The notes beneath the pieces are model-generated. The model was not told the DNA's origin. It saw only the letters and a program-made list of their open reading frames with translations, and did not search any database. DNA of 64,000 bases from Tunturiibacter gelidiferens. Its GTDB lineage: Bacteria; Acidobacteriota; Terriglobia; Terriglobales; Acidobacteriaceae. Of this stretch, positions 41,283 through 51,049 are shown piece after piece (position 1 is the stretch's first letter; each line of letters starts with the position of its first letter). Location: assembly GCF_013410115.1 (NCBI RefSeq), contig NZ_JACCCV010000002.1:930001-994000 (forward strand), in the 5' to 3' direction. The position numbers and the translations under genes were made by a program.

Positions 41283-42917
41283 CTACCGTCCCGCCTCGAT
41301 AAACGTAACCTTGTTGATCTCCTTCAGCGTCGTGATCCCATCCCTTACTCTCTCCAGTGCCGAATCCCTCAGAAACGCCATCCCCTTCTGCTTGGCTTTC
41401 TTACGAATCTCGCTTCCCGGCTTCTTCGCCAGCAACATCTCGCGAATCTCATCGTCCAGTTCCAGCAGTTCGTGAATCGCCGACCGTCCACGATACCCCG
41501 TCCCGCCGCACTCAATGCATCCAGGTCCCTCGCGAAAATTGAACCCGCGCCACTCGTGCAGATCCAGACCGCTCGCCAACAACTCTGCATCGCTATAGTG
41601 CACGTCTCTCACACAAAATTCACAAACCTGCCGCACCAGACGCTGTGCCAGAATGCAGTTCAGCGCAGAAACAAAGTTGTAAGGTTCAACACCCATGTTC
41701 AAAAACCGGCCCAGCACGTCGACCACGTTATTCGCGTGCACCGTTGTGAAAACAAGGTGCCCCGTCAGCGCGGAGTTGATGGCAATCTGCGCGGTCTCCG
41801 CATCGCGAATCTCTCCGACCAGGATCTTGTCCGGGTCATGCCGCAGAATCGACCGCAACCCTCGAGCAAACGTCAGTCCCTTTTTCTCGTTCACAGGAAT
41901 CTGCGTGATGCCGCGAATCTGATACTCCACTGGGTCTTCGATCGTGATGATCTTATCTTCTTCAGATTTAATCTCGTTCAACGCAGCGTAAAGCGTCGTC
42001 GTCTTACCCGAACCCGTCGGCCCCGTCACCAGCACCATCCCATACGGCTCTTTGATGTACCGCCGAAACCGTTCCAGATCCTTCGCCGCAAACCCCACCA
42101 CATCCAGCGATAGCGACTTGAACTTCTCCGACATCGACTCTTTGTCGAGCACACGAAGCACGGCATTCTCGCCATGCACCGTCGGCATAATCGACACACG
42201 GAAGTCGATCAGCCTGCCCTTGTACCGCACGCGGAAGCGACCGTCCTGCGGCACGCGCCGCTCTGCAATATCCAGCTCGCTCATGACCTTGATACGCGAA
42301 AGAATCGTCTGATGATGCTCGCGCGCAATCGGAGCCATCGCCTGCTGCAGCACGCCGTCGATGCGGTACTTCACCAGCAGCGAATCATCGAAGGTCTCGA
42401 GGTGAATATCCGAAGCGCGTCGCTCCAGCGCCGTAAAGATCGTCGTGTCCACCAGCCGGATAATCGGCGAGATATCGTCTTCGCTCGTCAGCCGCTCAAT
42501 CGAAATATTCGAGTCCTGGTTCTCATCGCCGTGCAGCACATCGAACGCAAGACCCTCACTCGCCTCATCGAGCACACGCTGGCTCTGCTCGGTCTTCTTC
42601 AGCAGTTCGGTGATCTGGCTCAGTGTCGCCACCCGCGTCACCAGCCGCTGTCCCAGCAACCCCGAGATCTCGTCCAGCACCATCAGCTTCGAAGGATCAG
42701 AGACCGCAATCGCAAGCTTGCCCTCCATCTGCTCCAGCGGCACGAAGTTGTACCGGAACATCATGTCCACCGGCACGCTCTTGAACAACTCATGCGAGAT
42801 CTTGAAGTTCTTCAGGTCTACGAAATCAGCACGATAGCGTCGCGCCAGCGACTGCGCGCGCTCCACCTCGCCCATTCCTGCCTCATTAATCGGTATTGCC
42901 AACGGTGCCATTGCCAT
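41283..42917 (-). CDS. GspE/PilB-type assembly ATPase
   Basis: 544 residues. An MshEN-like N-terminal domain (AQSLARRYRADFVDLKNFKISHELFKSVP) precedes the secretion ATPase core: Walker A GPTGSGKTTTLYAAL, Asp box, Walker B ILVGEIRDAETA, and a His box (VFTTVHANNVVDVL). A zinc-binding CEFCVRD and CIECGGTGYRGR loop follows, then a helical end. It powers pseudopilin assembly at the inner membrane. The matching platform protein GspF is 2.5 kb away at 45.4 kb. Confidence 0.93.
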   Translation of the reverse strand: MAMAPLAIPINEAGMGEVERAQSLARRYRADFVDLKNFKISHELFKSVPVDMMFRYNFVPLEQMEGKLAIAVSDPSKLMVLDEISGLLGQRLVTRVATLSQITELLKKTEQSQRVLDEASEGLAFDVLHGDENQDSNISIERLTSEDDISPIIRLVDTTIFTALERRASDIHLETFDDSLLVKYRIDGVLQQAMAPIAREHHQTILSRIKVMSELDIAERRVPQDGRFRVRYKGRLIDFRVSIMPTVHGENAVLRVLDKESMSEKFKSLSLDVVGFAAKDLERFRRYIKEPYGMVLVTGPTGSGKTTTLYAALNEIKSEEDKIITIEDPVEYQIRGITQIPVNEKKGLTFARGLRSILRHDPDKILVGEIRDAETAQIAINSALTGHLVFTTVHANNVVDVLGRFLNMGVEPYNFVSALNCILAQRLVRQVCEFCVRDVHYSDAELLASGLDLHEWRGFNFREGPGCIECGGTGYRGRSAIHELLELDDEIREMLLAKKPGSEIRKKAKQKGMAFLRDSALERVRDGITTLKEINKVTFIEAGR

Positions 42918-43144
42918 ATTCGTAAGACTCCTGTTCCAACCAAACCGTCACTCACACCTTCGCGTCATTCACAGTGTGTTCAAACGATCTTTCTTGCGCG
43001 AATCCGGTCATAAGAAAAAGCCGAAATCCGCAGGAGACGAAACTTCCGTCCAATCTTCTATTATTCAGCAGAATCACCTCTTATGGTATCCTCCGCGCAA
43101 CCCCGTTTAGTCTCACAGACCTACGTCTTTTGGAGGACCCCACC

Positions 43145-43708
43145 ATGAGCACCTACCCACCCACCTTAGCCGCGCTCGCCCCCAAAGCCATCAACTGGTC
43201 CATAGCCCTCAGCATTCTGCTCATCCTGGCTGGCCTCTTCGCTATTCTCGTCCCGCCGTTCTCGGGCATCGCGGTCACACTCATCTTTGCCTGGGCGATG
43301 ATCATCAGTGGAATCACACACTTCGTCTTCGCCTTCAAGACCCACACCACCGGCGGCGTGCTCTGGGAGCTGCTCGTCGGCGCCATCTACCTCTTCACGG
43401 GCGTCTATCTCCTGCTGCACCCGCTCGATGCCCTCATCGTCCTGACGCTGATCCTTGCCGTCTATCTGGTCTTCGAAGGAATCGTGGAGATCATCCAATC
43501 CTTCCAGCTTCGTCCCCGCCACGGAGCGAGCTGGCTCTTGTTCGACGGTGTCATCACTCTCATCCTGGCCATTATGATTTGGCGCTCGTGGCCTGCGAGC
43601 ACGGTCTGGGTCATCGGAACGCTGGTCGGTATCAGCATGATGTTCAGCGGCTTCTCCCGCCTCATGCTCTCGCTCGCCGCCAAGCGCGTGCTCAAGCAGA
43701 GTCTCTGA
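43145..43708 (+). CDS. HdeD family membrane protein
   Basis: 187 residues from ATG 43145 with GGAGGA at 43131. Six hydrophobic segments (LSILLILAGLFAILVPPFSGIAVTL, FAWAMIISGITHFVFAF, GVLWELLVGAIYLFTGVYLLLHPLDALIVL, and others) with the typical GxWxxLLFDGVITLILAIMIW pairs of the HdeD/DUF308 family. In E. coli HdeD supports acid resistance at high cell density. It is inserted between the GspE and GspF parts of the assembly cluster and ends beside a 194-bp element. Confidence 0.85.
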   Translation: MSTYPPTLAALAPKAINWSIALSILLILAGLFAILVPPFSGIAVTLIFAWAMIISGITHFVFAFKTHTTGGVLWELLVGAIYLFTGVYLLLHPLDALIVLTLILAVYLVFEGIVEIIQSFQLRPRHGASWLLFDGVITLILAIMIWRSWPASTVWVIGTLVGISMMFSGFSRLMLSLAAKRVLKQSL

Positions 43709-43715
43709 CAGACCA

Positions 43716-43909
43716 TGTCCTGCCGGACGGGCTCCCTGCGCGGGAAGCGGTCACTTCGTGACGGGTATACCGGTCTTGGCTAAGCCAGCAGCATAGAGCC
43801 TCCCGCTGGTCGGCGCCATCTTTCCTCCGACCAACGGGAGGACCACGCGAAGCAGTAAAAGGGCGTGCGAACGCCCGCCCCACGCGCAGTGGGCCCGTCC
43901 GGCAGGACA
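43716..43909. repeat. 194-bp nested inverted-repeat element, copy 3 of 3
   Basis: Outer perfect 17-bp inverted repeat TGTCCTGCCGGACGGGC / GCCCGTCCGGCAGGACA. The left inner arm GCGGTCACTTCGTGACGGG is as in copies 1 and 2; the right inner part is the GACCACGCGAAGCAGTAAAA plus GGCGTG-CGAA-CGCC form of copy 2. The apical stem is present with one change (CTCCCGCTGGTC). It lies between the convergent hdeD and DUF2959 genes. Confidence 0.9.
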
Positions 43910-43915
43910 GATCTT

Positions 43916-44596
43916 CTAAGGCTGATCCGTATTCAAAGAAGCAATCAAAGCATCGGCCTGCGCGATCGACGCATCCAGGCTCACCATCAGCACATCCACA
44001 TCGGTCGACATCTGCGCCGAGGTTCCCTTCAACGATCCAATCGCCCGCGCATTCAAATTATGCTTTAGAAACGTCACCTGATCGCGAAACGCCGTGATGA
44101 CCGGTGTCATCCGCGCCTCAGTCTGCCGCATCGACTTGATGTATCCCGCCTCACTTAACCGCGACTGCCGCAGCATCACCGCAGACTGCGCCTTCAGCTT
44201 CTTGTTCTCCATCCCATCGATCTCCTTCTGCCACTCCTTGAAGAGATCGTTCGACACCTGATCGATCGAGTCGATGCGGTTGTGCAGCTTCTGCGCACTA
44301 TCCGCAGCCTTCTCGTACTCTCCGTTTAATTTTTTGTAGTTCTTCTCCAGCGACCCACCCTGAAACCCGGTCAGCTCCTGAAACGACTCCATCGTCGTTT
44401 TGATCTGCTCCTTCGCCTGCTGCTGGTCCTTCTTCGAGTCCTTCACCCGCGACACCAGAATGTCCCGCTTCTCCTTGCCAAACGTCTTCATCGCCTTGTA
44501 GTAGGAGCTGGTACACCCAGCCAGAAGAATCAGCGGAGCCACCGCCATCACGTATCGCAACACCCAACGCCGAGAGATCACAGTCAACTCCTCCAC
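43916..44596 (-). CDS. DUF2959 lipoprotein
   Basis: 226 residues. Signal peptide with lipobox LLAGC (YVMAVAPLILLAGCTSSYYKAM), so probably lipidated and periplasmic. The rest is long charged helices with coiled-coil character (KDQQQAKEQIKTTMESFQELTGFQGGSLEKNYKKLNGEYEKA, NRIDSIDQVSNDLFKEWQKEID), matching the DUF2959 pattern. Function unknown. Ends 7 bp from the palindromic element. Confidence 0.82.
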   Translation of the reverse strand: MEELTVISRRWVLRYVMAVAPLILLAGCTSSYYKAMKTFGKEKRDILVSRVKDSKKDQQQAKEQIKTTMESFQELTGFQGGSLEKNYKKLNGEYEKAADSAQKLHNRIDSIDQVSNDLFKEWQKEIDGMENKKLKAQSAVMLRQSRLSEAGYIKSMRQTEARMTPVITAFRDQVTFLKHNLNARAIGSLKGTSAQMSTDVDVLMVSLDASIAQADALIASLNTDQP

Positions 44597-44654
44597 CCCG
44601 CCAGAGCTTGACGAATTGTAACCTCTCTCTCAAAGACCCTGGCCTGAATGCGCC

Positions 44655-45353
44655 CTAACCCACAACAGGAAGCCGGTCTCCCCTCGAACGCAGCCAGAGT
44701 TCAATAGCAATCGTGTTGATCGAAAATCCGATCCAGAACGCAACGCCGAAGAACTGCGCCGGCTCAAGATGCGTCAACCGGCTCGTAGCAAAGAACACAC
44801 CCATCACCGGCCGCGTGGTTGCGATACCAAGAAGAATCGCAACCGACCGCAACATCCAGCGCATCTTTTCAACCGCCTCACCCCGCCGCGCAGCCACAAA
44901 GGCCCGCAGCAGCGAAAACAAGAAGAGGCTGTTGAACAACAGAACAGCCGACCGCTCCACCCACCCTCCAACCGGATGAGCGCTCATGGCATACGCGGTA
45001 ACTCCCACCCAGGCTCCCAACGGGAAGAACAGCCGCTCCGCCCATATCGTCCTCGACCGTTGCAACAGCACAGACGGACTCAGCAGCACAAACGCCATCG
45101 CCGGAAGAATATGCGCAAGCGTCAAAGCTTCATGCGACGCAAACACCGCATCAAGGGCCGCCGTCGGCGACGACGATCCACCCTGCGCCAGATGAGCAAA
45201 CACCGCGACTCGACGCAGCACTACCGCCACCGCAATCACAACGCAGAACCAGAAACCCACCTTCAGCCACCCAGGATACTGATGATATTTAGGATAGGCA
45301 CGAAAGGAGCCCTCTCGCACCTCGACTCCCCGTGCCGAAGCCTTCGTATCCAT
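44655..45353 (-). CDS. DUF2306-like membrane protein
   Basis: 232 residues from ATG 45353 (45377 also possible). About seven hydrophobic segments, with histidines inside helices (ALTLAHILPAMAFVLLSPSVLLQ, GVTAYAMSAHPVGGW), resembling DUF2306 or cytochrome-b-like quinol proteins, where such His ligate haem. Haem binding is inferred. Role unknown; between DUF2959 and GspF genes. Confidence 0.6.
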   Translation of the reverse strand: MDTKASARGVEVREGSFRAYPKYHQYPGWLKVGFWFCVVIAVAVVLRRVAVFAHLAQGGSSSPTAALDAVFASHEALTLAHILPAMAFVLLSPSVLLQRSRTIWAERLFFPLGAWVGVTAYAMSAHPVGGWVERSAVLLFNSLFLFSLLRAFVAARRGEAVEKMRWMLRSVAILLGIATTRPVMGVFFATSRLTHLEPAQFFGVAFWIGFSINTIAIELWLRSRGDRLPVVG

Positions 45354-45440
45354 ACCCCCTCCCTGCTGCGAGACCAAGCCGCAATCCGCTCAGACACGCG
45401 AGGATACCCGAAGGTACGCAAAGAAGAATCCCGCCGTTCC

Positions 45441-46640
45441 CTACTGTCCGCCCGTTCCGCCCGCGCTCAAGCTGAAGATCGGCAGATACAGCGCAATCAG
45501 AATCGTCGTCACCACCAGCCCCATCATGATCAGGATCAGCGGCTCGATCAGACTCATCGCAGCGGTAAGATTCGTCTGCACATCCTCCTCAAAAAACTCC
45601 GCCACCGAATTCAACATCTGCGGCAGCGCGCCAGTCGACTCGCCCACCTCGATCATCTCGATCGCCAGCTCCGGAAACACCTTCGTCGCCTGCAGACTGA
45701 CCGACAAACCCTTCCCCTCGCGGACCGTCTCCACAGACTTATAGACCGCGCTCGCAATCTCCCGCGAATCGATCGACTTCGCCGCCGTCTCAAGCGATGG
45801 CACCAACGGCAAACCGCCCGTCAACAGCGTCGAAAGCGTCCGCGAAAACAACCCCACCTGGTACTTCAGCCACACACTGCCAAACACCGGCAGTTTGATC
45901 CGAATCTTATCGATCAGTCTCGCGCCCGCATCTGTCTTCGACCAGCGATACAGCAAAAATCCAACAGCCCCCACCACCACCGCTACGTAGATTCCGTAAG
46001 CCTGCGCCTCGCGCCCCAAATCCAGCAAAAACGTAGTCAACGCAGGCAGCTTCGTCCCTAGCTGATCGTAAAGCTGCGCAAACCGCGGCACCACAAACGT
46101 GATCAGAAAAATAAACAGCGCAATCACCATTACCACGAGCAGCGCCGGATAGATCAGACTCGCCTTCAGCTTTTTCCGAAACGTCAGCGACACCCGCTGA
46201 AAGTCCAGAAACCGCTGCAGCACCTCTTCCAGATTTCCCGACCGCTCTCCCGCCAGCAGCGTCGTCGTATACACGATCGGAAATCCACCCTGCGCCTCGA
46301 ACGCCTGCGAGATCGACTCACCCGTCTTCACCCGCGATGCCACGTCCTCCAGCTGCGCGCGAAAGTGCGGAATCTTCTGCCGCTTGCCCAGCAGCTCCAG
46401 CGACCCCAGAATCGGCAACCCAGCCTTGATCAAAGTCAAAAACTGTTGATTGAAGACCAGAAACGTCTCCAGCTTCACCTTCTTCTTGCTCGCCCCCAGC
46501 GCACTCTTCGCCTTGACCGAATAGACGAAGTACCCCGCCTGCGTAAACCGCGCCTTCAACTCCTCTGCGGTAGCCGCCGCATGGCTCTGCTCCATCACCC
46601 GTCCGCGCTCGTCCGCCAGCTTGATTACAAACTCAGTCAT
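45441..46640 (-). CDS. GspF/PilC-type inner-membrane platform protein
   Basis: 399 residues. Two tandem T2SSF domains each with the conserved helical bundle (FLVFNQQFLTLIKAGLPILGSLELL, FSRTLSTLLTGGLPLVPSLETAA) and three membrane helices (ALLVVMVIALFIFLITFVVPRF, AVVVGAVGFLLYRW, MMGLVVTTILIALYLPIF). It anchors pseudopilins during assembly by GspE. It belongs with the cluster at 36.7-42.9 kb but is separated by hdeD, the 194-bp element, DUF2959 and DUF2306 genes. Confidence 0.92.
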   Translation of the reverse strand: MTEFVIKLADERGRVMEQSHAAATAEELKARFTQAGYFVYSVKAKSALGASKKKVKLETFLVFNQQFLTLIKAGLPILGSLELLGKRQKIPHFRAQLEDVASRVKTGESISQAFEAQGGFPIVYTTTLLAGERSGNLEEVLQRFLDFQRVSLTFRKKLKASLIYPALLVVMVIALFIFLITFVVPRFAQLYDQLGTKLPALTTFLLDLGREAQAYGIYVAVVVGAVGFLLYRWSKTDAGARLIDKIRIKLPVFGSVWLKYQVGLFSRTLSTLLTGGLPLVPSLETAAKSIDSREIASAVYKSVETVREGKGLSVSLQATKVFPELAIEMIEVGESTGALPQMLNSVAEFFEEDVQTNLTAAMSLIEPLILIMMGLVVTTILIALYLPIFSLSAGGTGGQ

Positions 46641-46911
46641 AGACCCTACGGCACCAGTCTCCGCTCAAAGTTACACGTCCATCTTAGACGTTCCCACAAC
46701 CAAAACGCGTCTCAGAATGACACACCTTCTCCATCCCCCAAACAGTTCACAAGATCCTCTACGACCAGGCAACTGCGCTCTTGTATGATCTGGTGTGACA
46801 TTCCGGGTCACCTCCGGTGAGATTCGCAGGTGGCACCGACTCGCACATACAAGCACGGTACGAGATCCACAAACCTCTTCCCGCTGAGCATCTTTGAAGG
46901 ACATGCCACAA

Positions 46912-49900
46912 ATGACTGCGACCTCTTGGTTCAAGACCCCCTCCGGAGCCCGATCACTCCTCGTCCTCCTGATCGCCCCATTCCTCACCCTTCCCGCCGT
47001 CGCTCAGACTCAAAAACCCATCTACCCAACGCTTCCGTACAACTTCGCACTCTTCCCAACAGCCACCGGCGCATTCGGAGACTTCAATGGCGATGGACGA
47101 ATTGATGAGGCCACTCCAAACGGTATCAACGCGATGGGCCTAAGACTGAACAACGGCCCGGCGTCATCTCCAACTCTTACAAGCATCCCACTGTCATGCT
47201 CCCCGCAATTCGTTTTGGCAACGGATTTGAATAATGACAACAAGATTGACCTTGCCTTTTCATGTTCAGGTGCGTACGTCGGTGTAATGCTAGGGAATGG
47301 GGACGGTACCTTTCAAACAGCGTCCTACTACCCGGTCCCTTCGAGCGCGCTTAGCGGAATCACCGCAGTCGATCTAAACGGAGACGGTTACCTCGATATC
47401 GCCGTTGTCGCAGATACGGTGAATGTGGGCGTACTTCTCAATCAGGGCGTCGGCAAACCAGGATCGCTCTCTTCGCCTAAGCTCTATCCCGCGCCGTCAG
47501 GTGTATCTCTGTCTACCATCAACGCTGGTGACTTCAATGGCGATGGCAAGCAGGACATCATCGCAGGCTACACGCAAATTGCGATCTATTACGGAAACGG
47601 TGATGGAACGCTGAACACGCCACAACTCACTACGGCGAGCACAGGGACAGCTTTTGTCGTCGGGGATTTCAACCGCGACGGGTTGACCGACGTTGCCTAC
47701 CTTGGACCGAATCCTCAGACCCCGACGTCATCGCTCCAGGTCTTGCTTGGCGACTCAAGTGGAACGTTGACGAACGGAAGCAGCCTGGCGCTCGACCCAA
47801 CAGTAAAGTACCTATACATCGTTCCCTTCCAGAATACGAATGCCAGCAACATTACAAATCTCGCTCTCATTGGCAACGTGACGACTATTGCCCTCAACGA
47901 CGGGGCTGGAGGTCTGACTCTTGGGGAGAGCTACGGCGTCTCCAACTTTGCCATACCTGAGACAGCTGATAATGGAATTACCAACCTTTACTTCCAATCC
48001 AATGTCGAGTCCATCGTCCTTGCAGGAAACGGCAACGGCACCTTTCAGGGCCCCAGAGCTACGTTGCTGGGCTCGAACTACCAAGCGGTGGCTGATCTAA
48101 ACGCCGACGGACTCACAGATGTGCTTTCCACCGACGAGTCCGGCAACTTGATCGTAGCTCTAGGACGCGGCGATGGCAGCTTTACTGTGGTAAGCCGAAC
48201 TCAAGTTTCCCCCAATCCTTTCGCTGGCCCAACTACGGTAGGGGACTTCAACGGAGATGGGAAGGAAGATGTCCTCTTCTTTCCGGGCGTAACACCTAGT
48301 GGCAATGCCCAGGTAGAATTTCTGGCGGGGAACGGAAACGGTACCTTCCAGCCCATCGTCAATGAGTTACAGATACCCGTTCCTGGGGTAGGAGCTACCG
48401 TCGTAGGAGACTTCAACGGCGACGGAAATCTAGACATCGTCTATACCACCCCTTCTTCAAGAGCCTATCCCTATGAGACTCTCTACTATCTTGCAGGCAA
48501 TGGAGCCGGAAATTTCGCCGCTCCGGTCGAACTAGCGCAACAAATACCGAACTCCCTCGTTTCACCAATACTCATAGCCGACCTGAACGGAGACGGCATC
48601 CTCGATATCATCTGGGACAACTCCACTCTCCTGGGCAATGGCGATGGCACCTTCAACCGCCAACCTCTAAGCATCGCCGGAAACGCCATCTCTCTCAGCG
48701 ATTTGAATGGCGACGGAAAACCGGATCTGGTGGTCTACAATAACGGCCCTACCGGTGTTAGCTTATATGCTGGAAATGGGGATGGGACATTTCAGACAAC
48801 ACCGTTTTACACTCCCGACCTCACGGGCACCTTTCCTTATGGCGCCTCCCCGTTAGCGTCAATTGGGGATGTCAACGCAGATGGCCACCCGGATCTGCTC
48901 CTGCAATCTTTTCCTTATGGGCAGCCTGGAGTTCTTGCGGTGTTTTTAGGAGACGGTACAGGTAACTTCGTTCTTGAGAATACCTATCCTCTAATTAGTA
49001 CAGGCTTCTCGATGCTGGCTCGACTTAATGCTCAAGCGCCCAGTCTGCCAGGCGATCATACGCTCGACTACGTCTACACAGCAGGTGGTGCAACCATATC
49101 TCTCCTTAACCAGCTCAACCCCGCTCCAACCGCTCCGGCTCCTCTTCCCTCGAAGACCACACTCGCGGCCTCCTCAACCAGCGCAGCGCCCGGCCAGCAG
49201 CTCACCCTCACAGCAACGGTCACCGGAGCCAGCCCAACCGGCACAGTCTCCTTCATCACCAACGGCAAAGCACTCGGAACAGCAGCTATCACCAACGGCA
49301 CCGCCGCTCTCGCCACTTCCTTCGCGGCGGCCGGCACCTATCCCGTCATCGCCAACTACCCCGGAGACGCTAACAATACTCCAAGCTCCTCCAACGCAGT
49401 CTCGATCTTCGTCGCTCCCGTAAATTCCACCACCACCCTCTCCGTCTCTGCAGGCAGCGCCGGAACTAACCAGCAACTCACCTTCACGGCGTCGGTCACT
49501 GGTCTCAACCCAACCGGTAAAGTTACATTCGCCTCGTCAACCGCAACGCTCGGCACCACCTCACTCATCAACGGAGTGGCGACGCTACCCTTCGCCTTCA
49601 CTGCCACCGGCAGTTTTGCCGTTACAGCAACCTACGCCGGCGACGTTGCCAACCTCGGCAGCGCCTCCACACCAGTCACAGTAACGGTCGCCGCGCCGGA
49701 CTACACCATCACCGCTTCCCCGTCCTCCGCAACGATCAAGGCCGGACAGTCTGCCACCACCACTCTCACCGTCACCCCTGTGGGTGGCTACACCGGCACG
49801 GTGAAATTCTCCTGCGGCACGCTGCCCACCGGCGTCGGCTGCACCTTCGCCCCCTCCTCTGTAACCCCATCGAGCGGCGCGGCAACTTCAACCCTCACCA

Positions 49901-50220
49901 TCACAACCACCGCGCCAACCACCGCCTTCCTGCGCAGACTCTCCGTTCCGCTGCAAGGTGTTGCGTGGGCCAGCCTTCTCTTTCTGGCCTTCTCTCCCCG
50001 CCGCACCCGCGGACTCAACCGTCGCTTCGCGCGCGCAATGTTGTTCACACTCTTACTAGCTGCAGGCCTGTTTACTTTCTCTGGCTGCAGCTCTTCCTCG
50101 CCTTCCAACCCCGTCACCAATCCGGGCACCCCAGCCGGCGCCCAGACCATCACCGTAACCACCGCAGACTCCTCTGGCAACCTCTCACACGCAATCAACT
50201 TTCAAGTGACCGTGCAGTGA
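46912..50220 (+). CDS. Large secreted FG-GAP/Ig-like repeat protein with membrane tail
   Basis: About 1102 residues from ATG 46912 (GAAGGA ~10 bases upstream). Signal peptide (SLLVLLIAPFLTLPAVAQ), then ~700 residues of FG-GAP repeats with calcium-binding DFNGDG motifs (DFNGDGKQD, DLNGDGKPD and others), then Ig-like domains (ASPTGTVSFITNGKALGTA; LNPTGKVTFASSTATLG) and a third (TITASPSSATIKAGQSATTTLTV). Near the end are a hydrophobic segment (VAWASLLFLAFSPRR), a second helix (MLFTLLLAAGLFTFSGC) and a final TITVTTADSSGNLSHAINFQVTV strand. This tail is typical of acidobacterial surface proteins. Adhesion or matrix role is likely. Confidence 0.88.
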   Translation: MTATSWFKTPSGARSLLVLLIAPFLTLPAVAQTQKPIYPTLPYNFALFPTATGAFGDFNGDGRIDEATPNGINAMGLRLNNGPASSPTLTSIPLSCSPQFVLATDLNNDNKIDLAFSCSGAYVGVMLGNGDGTFQTASYYPVPSSALSGITAVDLNGDGYLDIAVVADTVNVGVLLNQGVGKPGSLSSPKLYPAPSGVSLSTINAGDFNGDGKQDIIAGYTQIAIYYGNGDGTLNTPQLTTASTGTAFVVGDFNRDGLTDVAYLGPNPQTPTSSLQVLLGDSSGTLTNGSSLALDPTVKYLYIVPFQNTNASNITNLALIGNVTTIALNDGAGGLTLGESYGVSNFAIPETADNGITNLYFQSNVESIVLAGNGNGTFQGPRATLLGSNYQAVADLNADGLTDVLSTDESGNLIVALGRGDGSFTVVSRTQVSPNPFAGPTTVGDFNGDGKEDVLFFPGVTPSGNAQVEFLAGNGNGTFQPIVNELQIPVPGVGATVVGDFNGDGNLDIVYTTPSSRAYPYETLYYLAGNGAGNFAAPVELAQQIPNSLVSPILIADLNGDGILDIIWDNSTLLGNGDGTFNRQPLSIAGNAISLSDLNGDGKPDLVVYNNGPTGVSLYAGNGDGTFQTTPFYTPDLTGTFPYGASPLASIGDVNADGHPDLLLQSFPYGQPGVLAVFLGDGTGNFVLENTYPLISTGFSMLARLNAQAPSLPGDHTLDYVYTAGGATISLLNQLNPAPTAPAPLPSKTTLAASSTSAAPGQQLTLTATVTGASPTGTVSFITNGKALGTAAITNGTAALATSFAAAGTYPVIANYPGDANNTPSSSNAVSIFVAPVNSTTTLSVSAGSAGTNQQLTFTASVTGLNPTGKVTFASSTATLGTTSLINGVATLPFAFTATGSFAVTATYAGDVANLGSASTPVTVTVAAPDYTITASPSSATIKAGQSATTTLTVTPVGGYTGTVKFSCGTLPTGVGCTFAPSSVTPSSGAATSTLTITTTAPTTAFLRRLSVPLQGVAWASLLFLAFSPRRTRGLNRRFARAMLFTLLLAAGLFTFSGCSSSSPSNPVTNPGTPAGAQTITVTTADSSGNLSHAINFQVTVQ

Positions 50221-50261
50221 TCGGTCGCGCAGAAAAGAATCGTTCCTAAAAATCAACCCAT

Positions 50262-50291
50262 AAAAAATCCCCGGGATCACCGGGGATTTTA
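50262..50291. terminator. Bidirectional intrinsic terminator
   Basis: AAAAAATCCCCGG, GATCA loop, CCGGGGATTTTA: A tract and T tract at both sides, between the convergent FG-GAP and TetR genes. Confidence 0.85.
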
Positions 50292-50307
50292 CTTGTCTCG
50301 AACTGCC

Positions 50308-50898
50308 CTACGAAGCAGCCTCGATCCCGCCCAACATCATCTCAAGCGACTCCCGCGCATCCTGCACCGCAGTCCGATTCCCCTCCAGCCGGCTGATCAT
50401 CAGCGCTCCCTCCAGCGTCGCAATAATCGTGTTCGCAACCCGCCGCGGCTCTACCTCTCCCCGAATCTCCCCACCCTCGATCCCTTCCTCCACAATGCTC
50501 GCAAGCCGCGCCTTCCACTCCTTCATCGCCGCGCACACCAGGCTGCGCAGCAACGGATTCCCATCATCCGCATCGATCGCCGTATTCATCAGCGGGCATC
50601 CCCCCGGAAAGATCCCCGGAGTCTCCGCAAACCGCCTCACCGAGTACTTCAGCTTCTCCACTGCCCCCGGAATCGCATCCTGCCCTTCACGCCGCGCCTT
50701 GGCCACCCGCGCCCACGCATACCGAAACGCCTCCGCCGCAAGCTCCTCCTTGCTCTCGAAGTGACGATAAACCCCACCCTTCTCCAACCCCGTCGCATCC
50801 AGCACGTCCTGCATCGAGCACCCCGCAAAACCCCTCTGATTGAAGATCGGAGCCGCCTCCTCGATGATTCTCTGCCGCGTCAACTCACCTTTTCCCAT
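50308..50898 (-). CDS. TetR-family repressor (next to DHA2 pump)
   Basis: 196 residues from ATG 50898. N-terminal helix-turn-helix GELTRQRIIEEAAPIFNQRGFAGCSMQDVLDATGLEKGGVYRHFESKEELAAEAF; the C-terminal ligand domain ends in TLEGALMISRLEG, as in the YcdC/AcrR-type regulators. It is divergent from the DHA2 transporter gene and so likely represses it until a ligand binds. The frame from 50970 adds residues unlike the family. Confidence 0.87.
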   Translation of the reverse strand: MGKGELTRQRIIEEAAPIFNQRGFAGCSMQDVLDATGLEKGGVYRHFESKEELAAEAFRYAWARVAKARREGQDAIPGAVEKLKYSVRRFAETPGIFPGGCPLMNTAIDADDGNPLLRSLVCAAMKEWKARLASIVEEGIEGGEIRGEVEPRRVANTIIATLEGALMISRLEGNRTAVQDARESLEMMLGGIEAAS

Positions 50899-50959
50899 AC
50901 CTTTAGCCTCGCTGTGCCGCCCGCTTCGAAATCCTACAGCAGGAAAAACGAATCGTGCA

Positions 50960-51012
50960 GCGCCTCTCATGAATCAGATGCTTAAAGAAACCGTTCAGTC
51001 TCTTTTTTGAGA
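50960..51012. promoter_or_regulatory. Divergent TetR/DHA2 control region
   Basis: Between the divergent genes: GCCTCTC (~50960) and GAGAGGC (~51009) form a wide inverted repeat around AAACCGTTCAGTC, similar in wording to known TetR-type sites (ACCGTTCGGT). Boundaries approximate; binding is inferred. Confidence 0.35.
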
Positions 51013-51049
51013 GGCCCTATCAGCGGTTCGGGAGGAGATCGACACATCC

